Made by a program: the position numbers and the translations under genes. DNA of 64,000 nucleotides, from contig NZ_CP031467.1 in the NCBI RefSeq assembly GCF_003368325.1, positions 4,092,001 through 4,156,000 on the forward strand, read 5' to 3'. Below the pieces are notes generated by a model that was not told where the DNA came from, did not search any database, and worked only from the letters and a program-made list of their open reading frames with translations. This document shows, piece by piece, positions 18,574 through 27,133 of this stretch (within the stretch, counting starts at the first letter, position 1; each line of letters begins with the position of its first letter). Origin of the DNA: Paraburkholderia caffeinilytica. GTDB lineage: Bacteria > Pseudomonadota > Gammaproteobacteria > Burkholderiales > Burkholderiaceae.

Positions 18574-19713
18574 ATGAATGATCCGAAGGAATTGCGCAAT
18601 ATTGCAATGCGCCTGGGCCTCACCGCAGCCCTGGTGTTGTGTGTGAGCACGGCGACGCTGGTGCTTGCCGCAAGGGAAACCGCAGTGGGTTTCGTCGATC
18701 CACTCGACTCGCCGGCGACGCACGTATCCTCGCCGGCGACACAGCCGGTCACGGCAGTCGCGGCGGTTCAGCAACGGCTGATCGGGGTCGGCATGCGTGG
18801 CGTGATCGTCGTGTCCGATGATCACGGCGTATCGTGGCGTCAGGTGGCGAGCCCGGTGCAAAGCGATCTGACCGCGGTGATGTTCGCGACCGCACGCGAC
18901 GGCTGGGCGGTTGGCCACGACGGCGTGATCCTGCACAGTGCGGATGGCGGCAACAGTTGGGTCAAGCAGTTCGACGGGCGGATGGCCGCGCAGCAGTTCG
19001 CGCGGCGGTACCGCGCAGCGATTGCGGCCGGCGACATGTCGGTTCAGCCCGCGCTCCAGGAAGTTGAGCGCAACAGTAAGGCGGGCCCGGCGCTGCCGTG
19101 GCTCGACGTCTGGTTCGAGGACGCGACGCACGGCTACGCCGTGGGCTCGTTCGGTACGTTTGCGATGACCTCGGATGGCGGCAAGACCTGGCTGCCGGCG
19201 CTTGAGCACATCGACAATCCGTCGTTCCTTAATCTGAACGCGATTCGTGCGATTGCCGGGCAGCTCTACATCGCCGGCGAGCGTGGCATGGTCTATCGAC
19301 TCGACCGGGTCAGCGGACGTTTCGAGCAGATAGCCACCGGTTATGGCGGCAGCTACTTCGGCATCGCGGGCACGGCGGGACGCGTCTTTGCGTTTGGGCT
19401 GCGCGGCAACGTCTATCGCAGCAGCGATGGCGGCACCTCATGGACGCGGGTCGAAACCGGTACCGACGCGACACTGAACGCCGCGAGCGTCCTCGCGGAT
19501 GGCTCGGTCGTGCTAGCGGGCACGGGTACGGTTCTGATCAACCGACCGGGCGAGGCAGGTTTCAGTCGCGTACCCGTTGGTTCGCCGATGCTCTTCGCGG
19601 GTATCGCACCGGATGGCGATGACGCGATCGCGCTGTGTGGACCGTTCGGCATCTGGGCGCAGGCGCTACCAGGTCGTGCTGCGGCGCAACCAGTCGTACC
19701 GAAAAAAAGCTGA
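18574..19713 (+). CDS. YCF48/BNR-repeat exported protein
   Basis: Exported beta-propeller protein of 379 residues. A hydrophobic N-terminal segment (LGLTAALVLCVSTATLVLAA) is followed by repeated sialidase/BNR-type blades with the DGG.SW pattern: GVSWRQV, SADGGNSWVKQF, SDGGKTWLPAL and SSDGGTSWTRV. Similar proteins (photosystem II stability factor HCF136-like) accompany MMPL transporters in this type of gene set. It probably assists assembly of, or binds, the transporter in the periplasm. The ribosome site is weak. Confidence 0.82.
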   Translation: MNDPKELRNIAMRLGLTAALVLCVSTATLVLAARETAVGFVDPLDSPATHVSSPATQPVTAVAAVQQRLIGVGMRGVIVVSDDHGVSWRQVASPVQSDLTAVMFATARDGWAVGHDGVILHSADGGNSWVKQFDGRMAAQQFARRYRAAIAAGDMSVQPALQEVERNSKAGPALPWLDVWFEDATHGYAVGSFGTFAMTSDGGKTWLPALEHIDNPSFLNLNAIRAIAGQLYIAGERGMVYRLDRVSGRFEQIATGYGGSYFGIAGTAGRVFAFGLRGNVYRSSDGGTSWTRVETGTDATLNAASVLADGSVVLAGTGTVLINRPGEAGFSRVPVGSPMLFAGIAPDGDDAIALCGPFGIWAQALPGRAAAQPVVPKKS

Positions 19714-19746
19714 GTCTTTTGTCCTGAACGAAACCGGAAATCCACC

Positions 19747-22260
19747 ATGTTGAACAGCAATAAGGGCGAAGGCGTACCCATCGATGCGGGTTCCCCGGCG
19801 CGTTTCGATCGACGTTCCGGCAGCTGGCTCGAACGGCTGATCTTCAATCATCGCGCGACGATTGTTACGATCTGTGCCTTGCTCACTGCGCTGCTCGGCT
19901 GGCGCGCGACGCAATTGCAGGTAAATGCGAACTTCCAGAACATGATGCCGCAGTCGCATCCGTACATTCAGAATTACCTGAACAATGCGGATTCGCTGAG
20001 GGCGCTTGGCAACTCGCTGCGTGTCGTGGTTGAAAACACCAGCGGCGATATTTACGATCCGCAGTATTTGCGCACGCTGCAGCAGGCGAACGACCGGATC
20101 TTCCTGATGCCCGGCGTCGACCGCAGTTTTGTCAAGTCGCTCTGGACGCCGACCGTTCGCTGGACTGAAATCACCGAAGACGGTTTTCGTGGCGGCCCGG
20201 TGATGCCGGACGACTACGACGGCTCGCCGAAGGCCGTCGGTAAACTGCGGCGCAATATCGATCGCGCCGGAATCGTCGGTTCGGTGGTTGCGAATGACCA
20301 GAGGTCGTCGATGATCTTTGTACCACTACTCGATGCCGACGCCGCCACCGGCAAGAAAATCGACTACCGGGAGCTGTCTCATCGGCTCGAAAAGCAGGTG
20401 CGTTCGTTACAGTCAAAGTCGGTCAAGGTGCATATCGTCGGCTTTGCCAAGCTGGCGGGAGATCTCATCGATGGCCTGACTCAGGTCATTACTTATTTTG
20501 GTGTCGCGGCGGCGATTGCCGCGCTGGCGCTGTTCGCGTATACGCGCTGCGTGCGCAGCACGGTGCTGGTGCTTGTCTGTTCCGTCGCCGCGGTCATCTG
20601 GCAATTAGGCGTAGTCCAGTGGCTCGGCTTCGTGCTCGATCCGTATTCGATGCTGGTGCCGTTCCTGGTGTTTGCGATTGGTGTCTCGCACGGTGCGCAA
20701 AAGATGAACGGCATCACCCAGGACGTCGCGCGCGGCGCGCACCGTTATGTTGCCGCCCGTTACACATTTCGCCGCCTGTTTATAGCGGGACTGACGGCAC
20801 TGCTAGCCGACGCTGTCGGGTTCGCCGTGTTGATGCTGATCGACGTGCCGGTGATTCGCGACCTGGCATTGACCGCGAGCATTGGCGTCGCGGTGTTGAT
20901 CTTTACCAATCTCGTGCTGCTTCCGGTCCTGTTGTCGTTTATCGGCGTCAGTTCGACGGCGGCGCGCCGCAGCCTGAACAGTCAGAAGGCATCGGCGCAA
21001 ATGGCAGGGTCCGGGGCGAAGATGTTCGCTGCGCTCGAAATCTTTGCGACGCGTCGCTGGGCTATCGGTGCGATTGCGGCTTCCGTCGTATTGTTCGCTG
21101 CTGGTCTGTCGATCAGCGCCCATTTACAGGTGGGTGACCTGAATGCGGGTGCGCCCGAATTGCGCCCGCACTCGACCTACAACCGGGACAACGCATTCAT
21201 CAATGCCCACTACGGGTTGTCGAGCGACGTGTTCGCCGTCATCGTCAAGACACCGTCGGGTGGCGTCGCGCAATTCCCGACGCTGGTCGAAATGGATCGT
21301 CTCGAAGCTCAGTTGCGCGAGGTCGAAGGCGTCCGTGGCACATCGTCTGCAGCCGGCGTGATGCGCATGTACACCGCAGGAAATTTCGAAGGTTCGCCAA
21401 AGTGGATGACGATCAATCGCGACCCCTTCGTTTCGCAGGATGCGTTCTCCAACGTAGTGGTGGCGATGCCCGAGCTGACCAATCAGGATAGGTCGGTTGC
21501 GCCAGTGCAGGCCTTCCTCGCCGATCACAAGGCAGCGACCTTGACGCGAGTCGCGTCGGCCGTCGAGCGTTTTGCCGCCGCTCACGATACGCCGGAGCGA
21601 CACTTTCTGCTGGCCGCCGGTTCGGCGGGTATTGATGCTGCGACGAACATCGTTGTTGAAAAGGCGAACCGGCAAATGCTTATGCTGGTCTACGCGGCGG
21701 TCGCGGTCCTGAGCTTTATCACGTTTCGCAGTTGGCAGGCCGTGATTGTCGCGTTGCTGCCGCTGATGTTGACATCGGTGCTGTGCGAAGCGCTGATGGT
21801 AATGCTTGGTATCGGCGTCAAGGTGTCGACCTTGCCGGTCATCGCACTCGGCGTGGGCATCGGCGTCGACTATGCGCTGTACCTGCTGTCAGTGTTGCTT
21901 GCGCGGCTGCGCGCAGGGGCCACGCTGGTCGAAGCGTATCGTGAAGCGCTCCAGTTCACCGGCAAGGTGGTTGCGCTGGTCGGCTTCACTCTGGCGGGTG
22001 GCGTCGTCTCCTGGGCGTGGTCGCCAATCCGGTTTCAGGCGGACATGGGTATCCTGCTGACGTTCATGTTCCTCTGGAACATGGTTGGAGCGCTGGTGCT
22101 GATCCCCGCGCTGTCGTACTTTTTGCTGCGACCGCGAACCGCCGCCATGTCTGCTGAGCCAACGCAGCCTGCCGGTTCGCAGACGCCAGCGCGGCGCAAG
22201 TCGTCGTGGGTCGGCATGACAGCAATCGACGACGGCAAGGGAGGAATCGCACATGAGTAA
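19747..22260 (+). CDS. RND/MMPL-family transporter
   Basis: Large inner-membrane protein (837 residues) of the RND superfamily, MMPL branch. An N-terminal membrane segment (LIFNHRATIVTICALLTALLG) is followed by a periplasmic domain, then a cluster of about five membrane helices with DPYSMLVPFLVFAIGVSHGAQ and a second half with the same order ending ALGVGIGVDYALYLLSVLL. The hydrophilic FxFAIG/GIGVDYALY helices are typical of proton-driven members. It would move hydrophobic substrate, with DUF1302/DUF1329 as outer parts. Its last 8 bases overlap the ferredoxin reductase start, so translation of the two is coupled. Confidence 0.9.
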   Translation: MLNSNKGEGVPIDAGSPARFDRRSGSWLERLIFNHRATIVTICALLTALLGWRATQLQVNANFQNMMPQSHPYIQNYLNNADSLRALGNSLRVVVENTSGDIYDPQYLRTLQQANDRIFLMPGVDRSFVKSLWTPTVRWTEITEDGFRGGPVMPDDYDGSPKAVGKLRRNIDRAGIVGSVVANDQRSSMIFVPLLDADAATGKKIDYRELSHRLEKQVRSLQSKSVKVHIVGFAKLAGDLIDGLTQVITYFGVAAAIAALALFAYTRCVRSTVLVLVCSVAAVIWQLGVVQWLGFVLDPYSMLVPFLVFAIGVSHGAQKMNGITQDVARGAHRYVAARYTFRRLFIAGLTALLADAVGFAVLMLIDVPVIRDLALTASIGVAVLIFTNLVLLPVLLSFIGVSSTAARRSLNSQKASAQMAGSGAKMFAALEIFATRRWAIGAIAASVVLFAAGLSISAHLQVGDLNAGAPELRPHSTYNRDNAFINAHYGLSSDVFAVIVKTPSGGVAQFPTLVEMDRLEAQLREVEGVRGTSSAAGVMRMYTAGNFEGSPKWMTINRDPFVSQDAFSNVVVAMPELTNQDRSVAPVQAFLADHKAATLTRVASAVERFAAAHDTPERHFLLAAGSAGIDAATNIVVEKANRQMLMLVYAAVAVLSFITFRSWQAVIVALLPLMLTSVLCEALMVMLGIGVKVSTLPVIALGVGIGVDYALYLLSVLLARLRAGATLVEAYREALQFTGKVVALVGFTLAGGVVSWAWSPIRFQADMGILLTFMFLWNMVGALVLIPALSYFLLRPRTAAMSAEPTQPAGSQTPARRKSSWVGMTAIDDGKGGIAHE

Positions 22261-23506
22261 GCATCCGGTTGTGATCGTCGGTACCGGGCTCGCCGGTTTC
22301 CAGGCGGCTTCTGCTTTACGCGACGAAGGCTATGCTGGGCGGATCGTGTTGATCGGCGACGAGGTTCATCTACCGTATCACCGACCACCACTCTCGAAGG
22401 GGTATTTGCTCGACGGTGTGGACGAGGCCAGATTGCGGATGCGTCCGGAAACGTTCTACGCGGACAAACAGATCCATCTGCTGGGCGGCCGCCGCGCGGT
22501 CGCTATCGATCGCGCGAACCGCCGTCTGAGGCTCGACGACGGTGCGGTCCTCGATTACGCACATCTGGTGCTTGCAGTGGGCGCCAGCAACCGGCGGCTG
22601 ACAGTGCCCGGTTCGACGTTGGGCAACGTGCTATCGCTGCGCACGCTAGGCGATGCGCATGCGATTCGCGAACGTTTGCGCGATGTCAGGCGTCTTGTCG
22701 TGATCGGTGCGGGTTTCATCGGGCTCGAAATTGCGGCGGCGGCCCTCAAGTCGAAGGTAGAGGTCACCGTGATCGACGTCGCGGATCGTCCAATGGCGCG
22801 GGCGGTATCGCCCGCGACGTCTGCGGTTTTTGCGCTCGAACACAGCCGCAACGGCGTGCGCTTCATGTTCAATGCTCAGGTGCAACAGATCGCCGGTGAA
22901 CAGGATCGAGCAACCGGCGTGGATCTGGCAGACGGAACGCATGTGGCCGGCGACCTGATCGTGGTCGGGATCGGCGTGCAGCCGAACATTGAGCTGGCCA
23001 TGACAGCGGATCTTGCCGTGCGCAACGGTATTGTCGTCGATTGCTTCATGCGCACCGCCGACCCGCACATCAGTGCGATCGGTGATTGCGCCGCGCATCC
23101 AAACAGCTTCGCGCAGGATCAGGAAGTCCGTCTGGAATCGGTGCAGAACGCGACGGATCAGGCGCGCTGTGTCGCCGCCGGCATCGTCGGCCGGGCGATT
23201 CCCTATCGCACCGTGCCGTGGTTCTGGAGCGATCAGGGGGGACTCAAGCTGCAGATCGCCGGACTGATACACGGTTACGACCAGACAGTCGTGCGTAACG
23301 ATCCGCAAGGGATCGGATGCACCGTCTTTTGCTTTCGCCAAGGTAGGCTCGTGGGCGTCGAGACGGTCAACCAGCCAGCTAATCACATGGCGGCCAGACG
23401 CGTCATGGCAAGCGTGCTGGCGGGCGGTCAGGGCATCACGCCGCAACAGGCCGCGGATTCGCAGTTCGATCTCAGGGAGGCGGCGGCGCCTGTCCATCCT
23501 GCATGA
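22253..23506 (+). CDS. Ferredoxin/rubredoxin-type NAD(P)H reductase (FAD)
   Basis: Pyridine-nucleotide-disulfide-family flavoprotein of 417 residues, of the putidaredoxin-reductase/BphA4 type. FAD motif VVIVGTGLAGFQAASALR at the N-terminus, LPYHRPPLSKGYL next to it, NAD motif LVVIGAGFIGLEIA near residue 145, and the second FAD motif ISAIGDCAAHPN near residue 275; the C-terminal reductase domain is complete. It would pass electrons from NADH to a ferredoxin serving the Rieske dioxygenase and/or P450 of the cluster. The ATG overlaps the transporter stop. Confidence 0.92.
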   Translation: MSKHPVVIVGTGLAGFQAASALRDEGYAGRIVLIGDEVHLPYHRPPLSKGYLLDGVDEARLRMRPETFYADKQIHLLGGRRAVAIDRANRRLRLDDGAVLDYAHLVLAVGASNRRLTVPGSTLGNVLSLRTLGDAHAIRERLRDVRRLVVIGAGFIGLEIAAAALKSKVEVTVIDVADRPMARAVSPATSAVFALEHSRNGVRFMFNAQVQQIAGEQDRATGVDLADGTHVAGDLIVVGIGVQPNIELAMTADLAVRNGIVVDCFMRTADPHISAIGDCAAHPNSFAQDQEVRLESVQNATDQARCVAAGIVGRAIPYRTVPWFWSDQGGLKLQIAGLIHGYDQTVVRNDPQGIGCTVFCFRQGRLVGVETVNQPANHMAARRVMASVLAGGQGITPQQAADSQFDLREAAAPVHPA

Positions 23507-23614
23507 CCTGCCGGTCGCCGGCGATGTGCGCAGCGACCGGTTATCCCAATTCTTCGAAACGCTGCCCACGCCGCACCCCTTAGGCGCGCGGATGGCGTCA
23601 CCCAGGAGCAAACC

Positions 23615-24376
23615 ATGCAACTGACAGGCAAGACAATCGCAGTGACGGGGGCCGCACAGGGCATCGGTCGCGCGATTGCGCTCGCGCTCGCGTCCGAAGG
23701 CGTGAGCGTGGCGCTGATCGATGTGAATCGCGATGAGCTGGAGCAGACGGCGGCGCAGTGTGAAGCGGAGGGCGGCAAGGTGCGTACGTACCTTGCAAAC
23801 GTCGCCGACGAATCCGATGTGGACCGTGTGATGCAACAGGTCGGCATCGATTACGCGCGCTTCGACGGTTTGGTGAACAACGCCGGTATCGTGCGCGATT
23901 CGATGCTGGTGCGCGTGAAGGATGGCGAAGTCGTCGCACGGATGAGCATGCAGCAATGGCAGGCGGTGCTCGACGTCAACCTGACGGGCACGTTTCTTTG
24001 CGCGCGTGCAGCGGCAGAACAGATGGTGCGCTTCGGTAATGGAGGTGTGATCGTCAACATGTCAAGTCTTGCGCGCGATGGCAATGTCGGTCAAAGCAAT
24101 TACAGTGCGGCGAAGGCGGGCGTGGTGGCGCTGACGACGGTCTGGGCGCGCGAACTCGCGCGTTATCGCATTCGAGTAGGCGCGATTGCGCCGGGTTTTA
24201 CCGCAACGGACATCCTGTCACAAATGAGACGCGAGATGCTCGACAAGCTGCTTGCGCCAGTGCCGCTCAAGAGGCTGGGCGCTGTGCATGAAATCGCGGC
24301 GGCCGCGCGCTTCATCTTCGAGAATGATTTCTTTACGGGCCGCTGCATTGATGTGGATGGTGGCATGCGCTTCTGA
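23615..24376 (+). CDS. FabG-like short-chain dehydrogenase/reductase
   Basis: Classical SDR of 253 residues with all hallmarks: TGAAQGIG, NNAGI, catalytic serine (NMSSLA) and YSAAK. AGGAG precedes the ATG. It is the last gene of the operon that begins at 10860, 108 bases behind the ferredoxin reductase. It would oxidise or reduce a hydroxyl/keto group on a pathway intermediate, for example a dihydrodiol, a ring alcohol or a 3-hydroxyacyl-CoA. Coenzyme: an acidic residue after the second strand (LIDVNRDE) favours NAD. Confidence 0.88.
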   Translation: MQLTGKTIAVTGAAQGIGRAIALALASEGVSVALIDVNRDELEQTAAQCEAEGGKVRTYLANVADESDVDRVMQQVGIDYARFDGLVNNAGIVRDSMLVRVKDGEVVARMSMQQWQAVLDVNLTGTFLCARAAAEQMVRFGNGGVIVNMSSLARDGNVGQSNYSAAKAGVVALTTVWARELARYRIRVGAIAPGFTATDILSQMRREMLDKLLAPVPLKRLGAVHEIAAAARFIFENDFFTGRCIDVDGGMRF

Positions 24377-24423
24377 TGCACGCGCCGCGCCTGTTCTGCT
24401 CCCGCGCCTTTCCGCTTCGACCG

Positions 24424-24440
24424 CTATCTTTCGATAGTTG
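24424..24440 (+). promoter_or_regulatory. CTATC-N4-GATAG operator, copy 2
   Basis: CTATCTTTCGATAGTTG, the inverted repeat with its conserved TTG extension, 77 bases before the acyl-CoA dehydrogenase start at 24518. It marks the promoter region of the six-gene operon 24518-28967. Confidence 0.68.
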
Positions 24441-24517
24441 AGCGCCTGTCCCTGTCAGTTCACAGTGACTGCCATGCTGACGAGATCGGCTGGGTGAATA
24501 ATTACCGGAGACACGGA

Positions 24518-25681
24518 ATGGATTTTGAGTTGTCGGAAGATCAGCGCGCGTTTCAGGATTCGGTGCGTAAGTGGGTCGACAAGGAAACGCCCAAGTCGTG
24601 GGCGCGCGAACTCGAACGCAACGAGCACGACTATCCGTTTGCACTGTGGGACAAATTCACTGCCGCCGGTTTTCATGGCATCGGCATCGACGAGGAATAT
24701 GGCGGGCAGGGCGGCGATGTTGTGACACAGATGATTCTCGGCCGTGAGCTGGCGCGCACACTCGGTGGCCTCGCGTGGATCTGGGGCATTACGTCGTTCG
24801 CCGGCGGGAAGTCGATTGGCGTTTACGGCTCTGAAGAGCAGAAGCAGCGTTTTCTTCCGCAGATTGCTGAAGGCAAGCTCCGTGCGGCTATCGGCTTCAC
24901 GGAACCAGGCGGCGGCACTGATGTGCTCGGCGCATTGCGTACAGAGGCGGTGAGAGGCGACAACGGCTGGATTCTTAGTGGCGAAAAGATATGGAGTTCG
25001 TCCGCACATGTCGCCGACTATATTCTGGTCCTTGCGCGGACGGACAAGAATGTCGAAAAGCGCCACCAGGGCGTGACCCTGTTCTTCGTTCCGGCAAAGT
25101 CGCCAGGCATCAGCATTACGCCGTTGCCGAAGCTCGGCATGCGATCGATGGGATCGTGCACGGTTCACTTCGATAACGTGTTCGTGCCGGATGATCTGGT
25201 GTTGGGAGAGCCTGGCAAGGCTTGGTACATGCTGCTACCGACTCTGAACAACGAACGGATCATGGTGGCCGCATTCTGTACTGGCGTGCTGGACGGCGTG
25301 CTCGAAGACGCACTCGATTACATGAAGCAACGCCGCGCGTTCGGCAAGCTGATCGGTGAGTTCCAGGCGCTGCAGCACTACGTTGCCGATATCGCGACGT
25401 GGCGACACTCAGTCGAGCTGATGCTGTACCACACCGCCTGGCTGCAATCCAGCGGTCGTCCCTGTCACATCGAATCGAGCATGCTGAAAGTAACCGCCTC
25501 GGAATATGCGGTGCGCGCAGCCGATCTCGGTATTCAGATTCTCGGCGGCATGGGCTATTCCGCCGAAACCGACATGCAGCGTTATTGGCGCGACGCGCGC
25601 TTGTGGCGTATCGGGCCGATCACGAACGAAATGGCGCGCAACGGTATCGCCGAGGCGCTTGGTTTGCCGCGCTCGTTCTGA
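24518..25681 (+). CDS. Acyl-CoA dehydrogenase
   Basis: FAD-dependent acyl-CoA dehydrogenase of 387 residues. Seen: the N-terminal FELSEDQRAF helix, the FAD/substrate signature AIGFTEPGGGTDVLGALRT, the second signature region with RRAFGKLIGEFQALQHYVAD, and the C-terminal GGMGYSAETDMQRYWRDAR segment. It would form the enoyl-CoA of a pathway intermediate and pass electrons to ETF. The start is ATG 24518 with CCGGAG upstream; a GTG eight codons earlier lacks a ribosome site. It heads the operon with the split hydratase, so dehydrogenation then hydration are encoded side by side. Confidence 0.9.
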   Translation: MDFELSEDQRAFQDSVRKWVDKETPKSWARELERNEHDYPFALWDKFTAAGFHGIGIDEEYGGQGGDVVTQMILGRELARTLGGLAWIWGITSFAGGKSIGVYGSEEQKQRFLPQIAEGKLRAAIGFTEPGGGTDVLGALRTEAVRGDNGWILSGEKIWSSSAHVADYILVLARTDKNVEKRHQGVTLFFVPAKSPGISITPLPKLGMRSMGSCTVHFDNVFVPDDLVLGEPGKAWYMLLPTLNNERIMVAAFCTGVLDGVLEDALDYMKQRRAFGKLIGEFQALQHYVADIATWRHSVELMLYHTAWLQSSGRPCHIESSMLKVTASEYAVRAADLGIQILGGMGYSAETDMQRYWRDARLWRIGPITNEMARNGIAEALGLPRSF

Positions 25682-25723
25682 GCGTCGCGATGCGCGAGCG
25701 GATCGTGCGACAAGGAGAAATTC

Positions 25724-26185
25724 ATGGTGACCAACGTTCAGACATCTGAGGGCGTCCCCGATGTTGCCGGGTACAGCCTGCCAGGCGGTACCTATCGGAT
25801 CGCAGCAGAAGAGAATCGCCGCCTGTGCAATGCCGTCGCGGCGCAAGTGGCCGGCGACGGTACTGCGCATCCCATCTATTGCTATATCGCGACCCAGGCT
25901 GGCATGGGACTGAGCGTCGACGGGCTGCTCGAGAAGTGCCAATTCGACGCGGCGGACGGCCCGTTGCTGGGCTCGACCGAAGTTACGTTCAGCGGCGTGC
26001 TAATGACCGACGTGACCTACGGAGTCGGCGGCGAAATCGTCGATCTGACACGCAAGACGAGCAAGAAAATTGGTGTGGTCGATATGCTGCGCTACCGTCT
26101 CAGGATGACCACGCCAGGCGGCGAGTCCGTGCTCGAATGTGTGAATACATGGATACTGCCGAGGAGAAATCTTCATGTCGATTAA
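25724..26185 (+). CDS. MaoC-like hydratase partner with FAS1-type dehydratase domain
   Basis: Hot-dog-fold protein of 153 residues resembling the N-terminal (non-catalytic) half of double-hot-dog MaoC hydratases (GYSLPGGTYRIAAEENRRLCNAV, LLGSTEVTFSGVLMTDVTYGVGGEIVDLTRKTSKKIGVVDML seen in pieces along the chain). It lacks the D-x4-H motif found in its neighbour. Its 3' end overlaps the next gene by 11 bases, which fits an obligate heterodimer, as in the steroid side-chain hydratase ChsH1-ChsH2. AAGGAG precedes the ATG. Confidence 0.7.
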   Translation: MVTNVQTSEGVPDVAGYSLPGGTYRIAAEENRRLCNAVAAQVAGDGTAHPIYCYIATQAGMGLSVDGLLEKCQFDAADGPLLGSTEVTFSGVLMTDVTYGVGGEIVDLTRKTSKKIGVVDMLRYRLRMTTPGGESVLECVNTWILPRRNLHVD

Positions 26186-26597
26186 GCACGGCGACGAGCT
26201 GCAGCCCTGGAGGCTAATCCACGTCAGCGCGGATCATATGAAAGCGCTCGCACAGGTGCTTGGCGACCCGAATCCAATCCACCTCGACCCGGCGGCGGTC
26301 GCGCGTATGGGTCTCGGCGACCGAGTGATCAATCAGGGGCCAGCGAATCTTGCCTACGTGATGAACATGCTTGCCGAAGCGTTGCCGCAGGCGCGACTTG
26401 TCAAGCTGGATTGTCGGTTCGTGGCTAACGTCTTCGCGGAGGATAGTGTCGAAGCGGGCGGTAAGGTCACCGCAATCGAAGCGTCGCCTGCCGGCGAAAC
26501 GGTCGACTGCGACGTCTGGCTCAAAGTCAATCAGCAAAGCGTTGCCATTTCCGGCACAGCGCGCCTCTATATCGCTGCCTCGAGCGACGCGCCCTGA
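26175..26597 (+). CDS. MaoC-family enoyl-CoA hydratase, catalytic half
   Basis: Hot-dog protein of 140 residues. It shows the MaoC/(R)-hydratase catalytic pattern: LGDPNPIHLDPAAVARMGLGDRVINQG (Asp and His of the hydratase 2 motif, then the G-rich helix). The ATG lies inside the preceding gene, after its own GAGGAG. With that protein it should form a heterodimeric or heterotetrameric hydratase acting on the enoyl-CoA made by the dehydrogenase at 24518. Such split MaoC enzymes are known for bulky polycyclic acyl-CoAs, which supports a steroid- or terpenoid-like substrate (inference). Confidence 0.78.
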   Translation: MSIKHGDELQPWRLIHVSADHMKALAQVLGDPNPIHLDPAAVARMGLGDRVINQGPANLAYVMNMLAEALPQARLVKLDCRFVANVFAEDSVEAGGKVTAIEASPAGETVDCDVWLKVNQQSVAISGTARLYIAASSDAP

Positions 26598-26623
26598 CCG
26601 TGTCGCGGTAATTGGAGAACATC

Positions 26624-27133
26624 ATGCCAAGCGGACCGCTTGCTCATATCTGTCTACTAGTCAAAAACCTGGATCAGGCAATCGACGACTGGACAAAAAT
26701 CCTCGGTGTGCTGGACCCGGCGCAACTTGCCGAACCGGTTGTGCAATACGAGGAATTCGTTGGCGGCGCGGATCGCATGCGCTGGGCGACGTTCGTCTCG
26801 AATCACGGTGCGGAGGTCCAGTTGATCGAACCCGCGCCGAACACGCCGCTGGGTCGACGACTGGAAAAGCGCGGCGAGCATGTTCATCACCTTTGCTTTA
26901 CGTCGCACGATCTCGAGGGATCGGTGCGGGCGCTGCGGGAGCGGGGCGTCAAGATGGCATCGGAGCACCTGAATACCGATCCGTCAATGCCGTGGCAGAA
27001 ATGGACGTGGGTGTCAGCGGAGAGCGCACACGGCGTATTGCTTGAACTGGCCGCGCCGTATGAAAGCCACGGCGACGGCAAATGGCATCCGGCAGCGGTG
27101 AGCGCATCGCAGGTCAGCGGAGACCCGGTATGA
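26624..27133 (+). CDS. VOC-family protein (methylmalonyl-CoA-epimerase-like)
   Basis: One-domain-repeat VOC protein of 169 residues. Metal-ligand pattern: His in GPLAHICLLVKNLDQAID, Glu in EVQLIEPAP, His in HVHHLCFTSHDL and Glu near the end (LLELAAPY), as in methylmalonyl-CoA epimerases. It might epimerise or isomerise a CoA thioester next to a methyl or keto group; lactoylglutathione-lyase-like or fosfomycin-resistance-like roles are less likely by context. Start at ATG 26624, 6 bases after TTGGAG. Its stop overlaps the next start (ATGA). Confidence 0.75.
   Translation: MPSGPLAHICLLVKNLDQAIDDWTKILGVLDPAQLAEPVVQYEEFVGGADRMRWATFVSNHGAEVQLIEPAPNTPLGRRLEKRGEHVHHLCFTSHDLEGSVRALRERGVKMASEHLNTDPSMPWQKWTWVSAESAHGVLLELAAPYESHGDGKWHPAAVSASQVSGDPV

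Noticed and set aside
22646..23956. 436-codon minus-strand frame opposite the ferredoxin reductase and SDR
   Set aside because: Antisense shadow; both plus-strand genes have full motifs.
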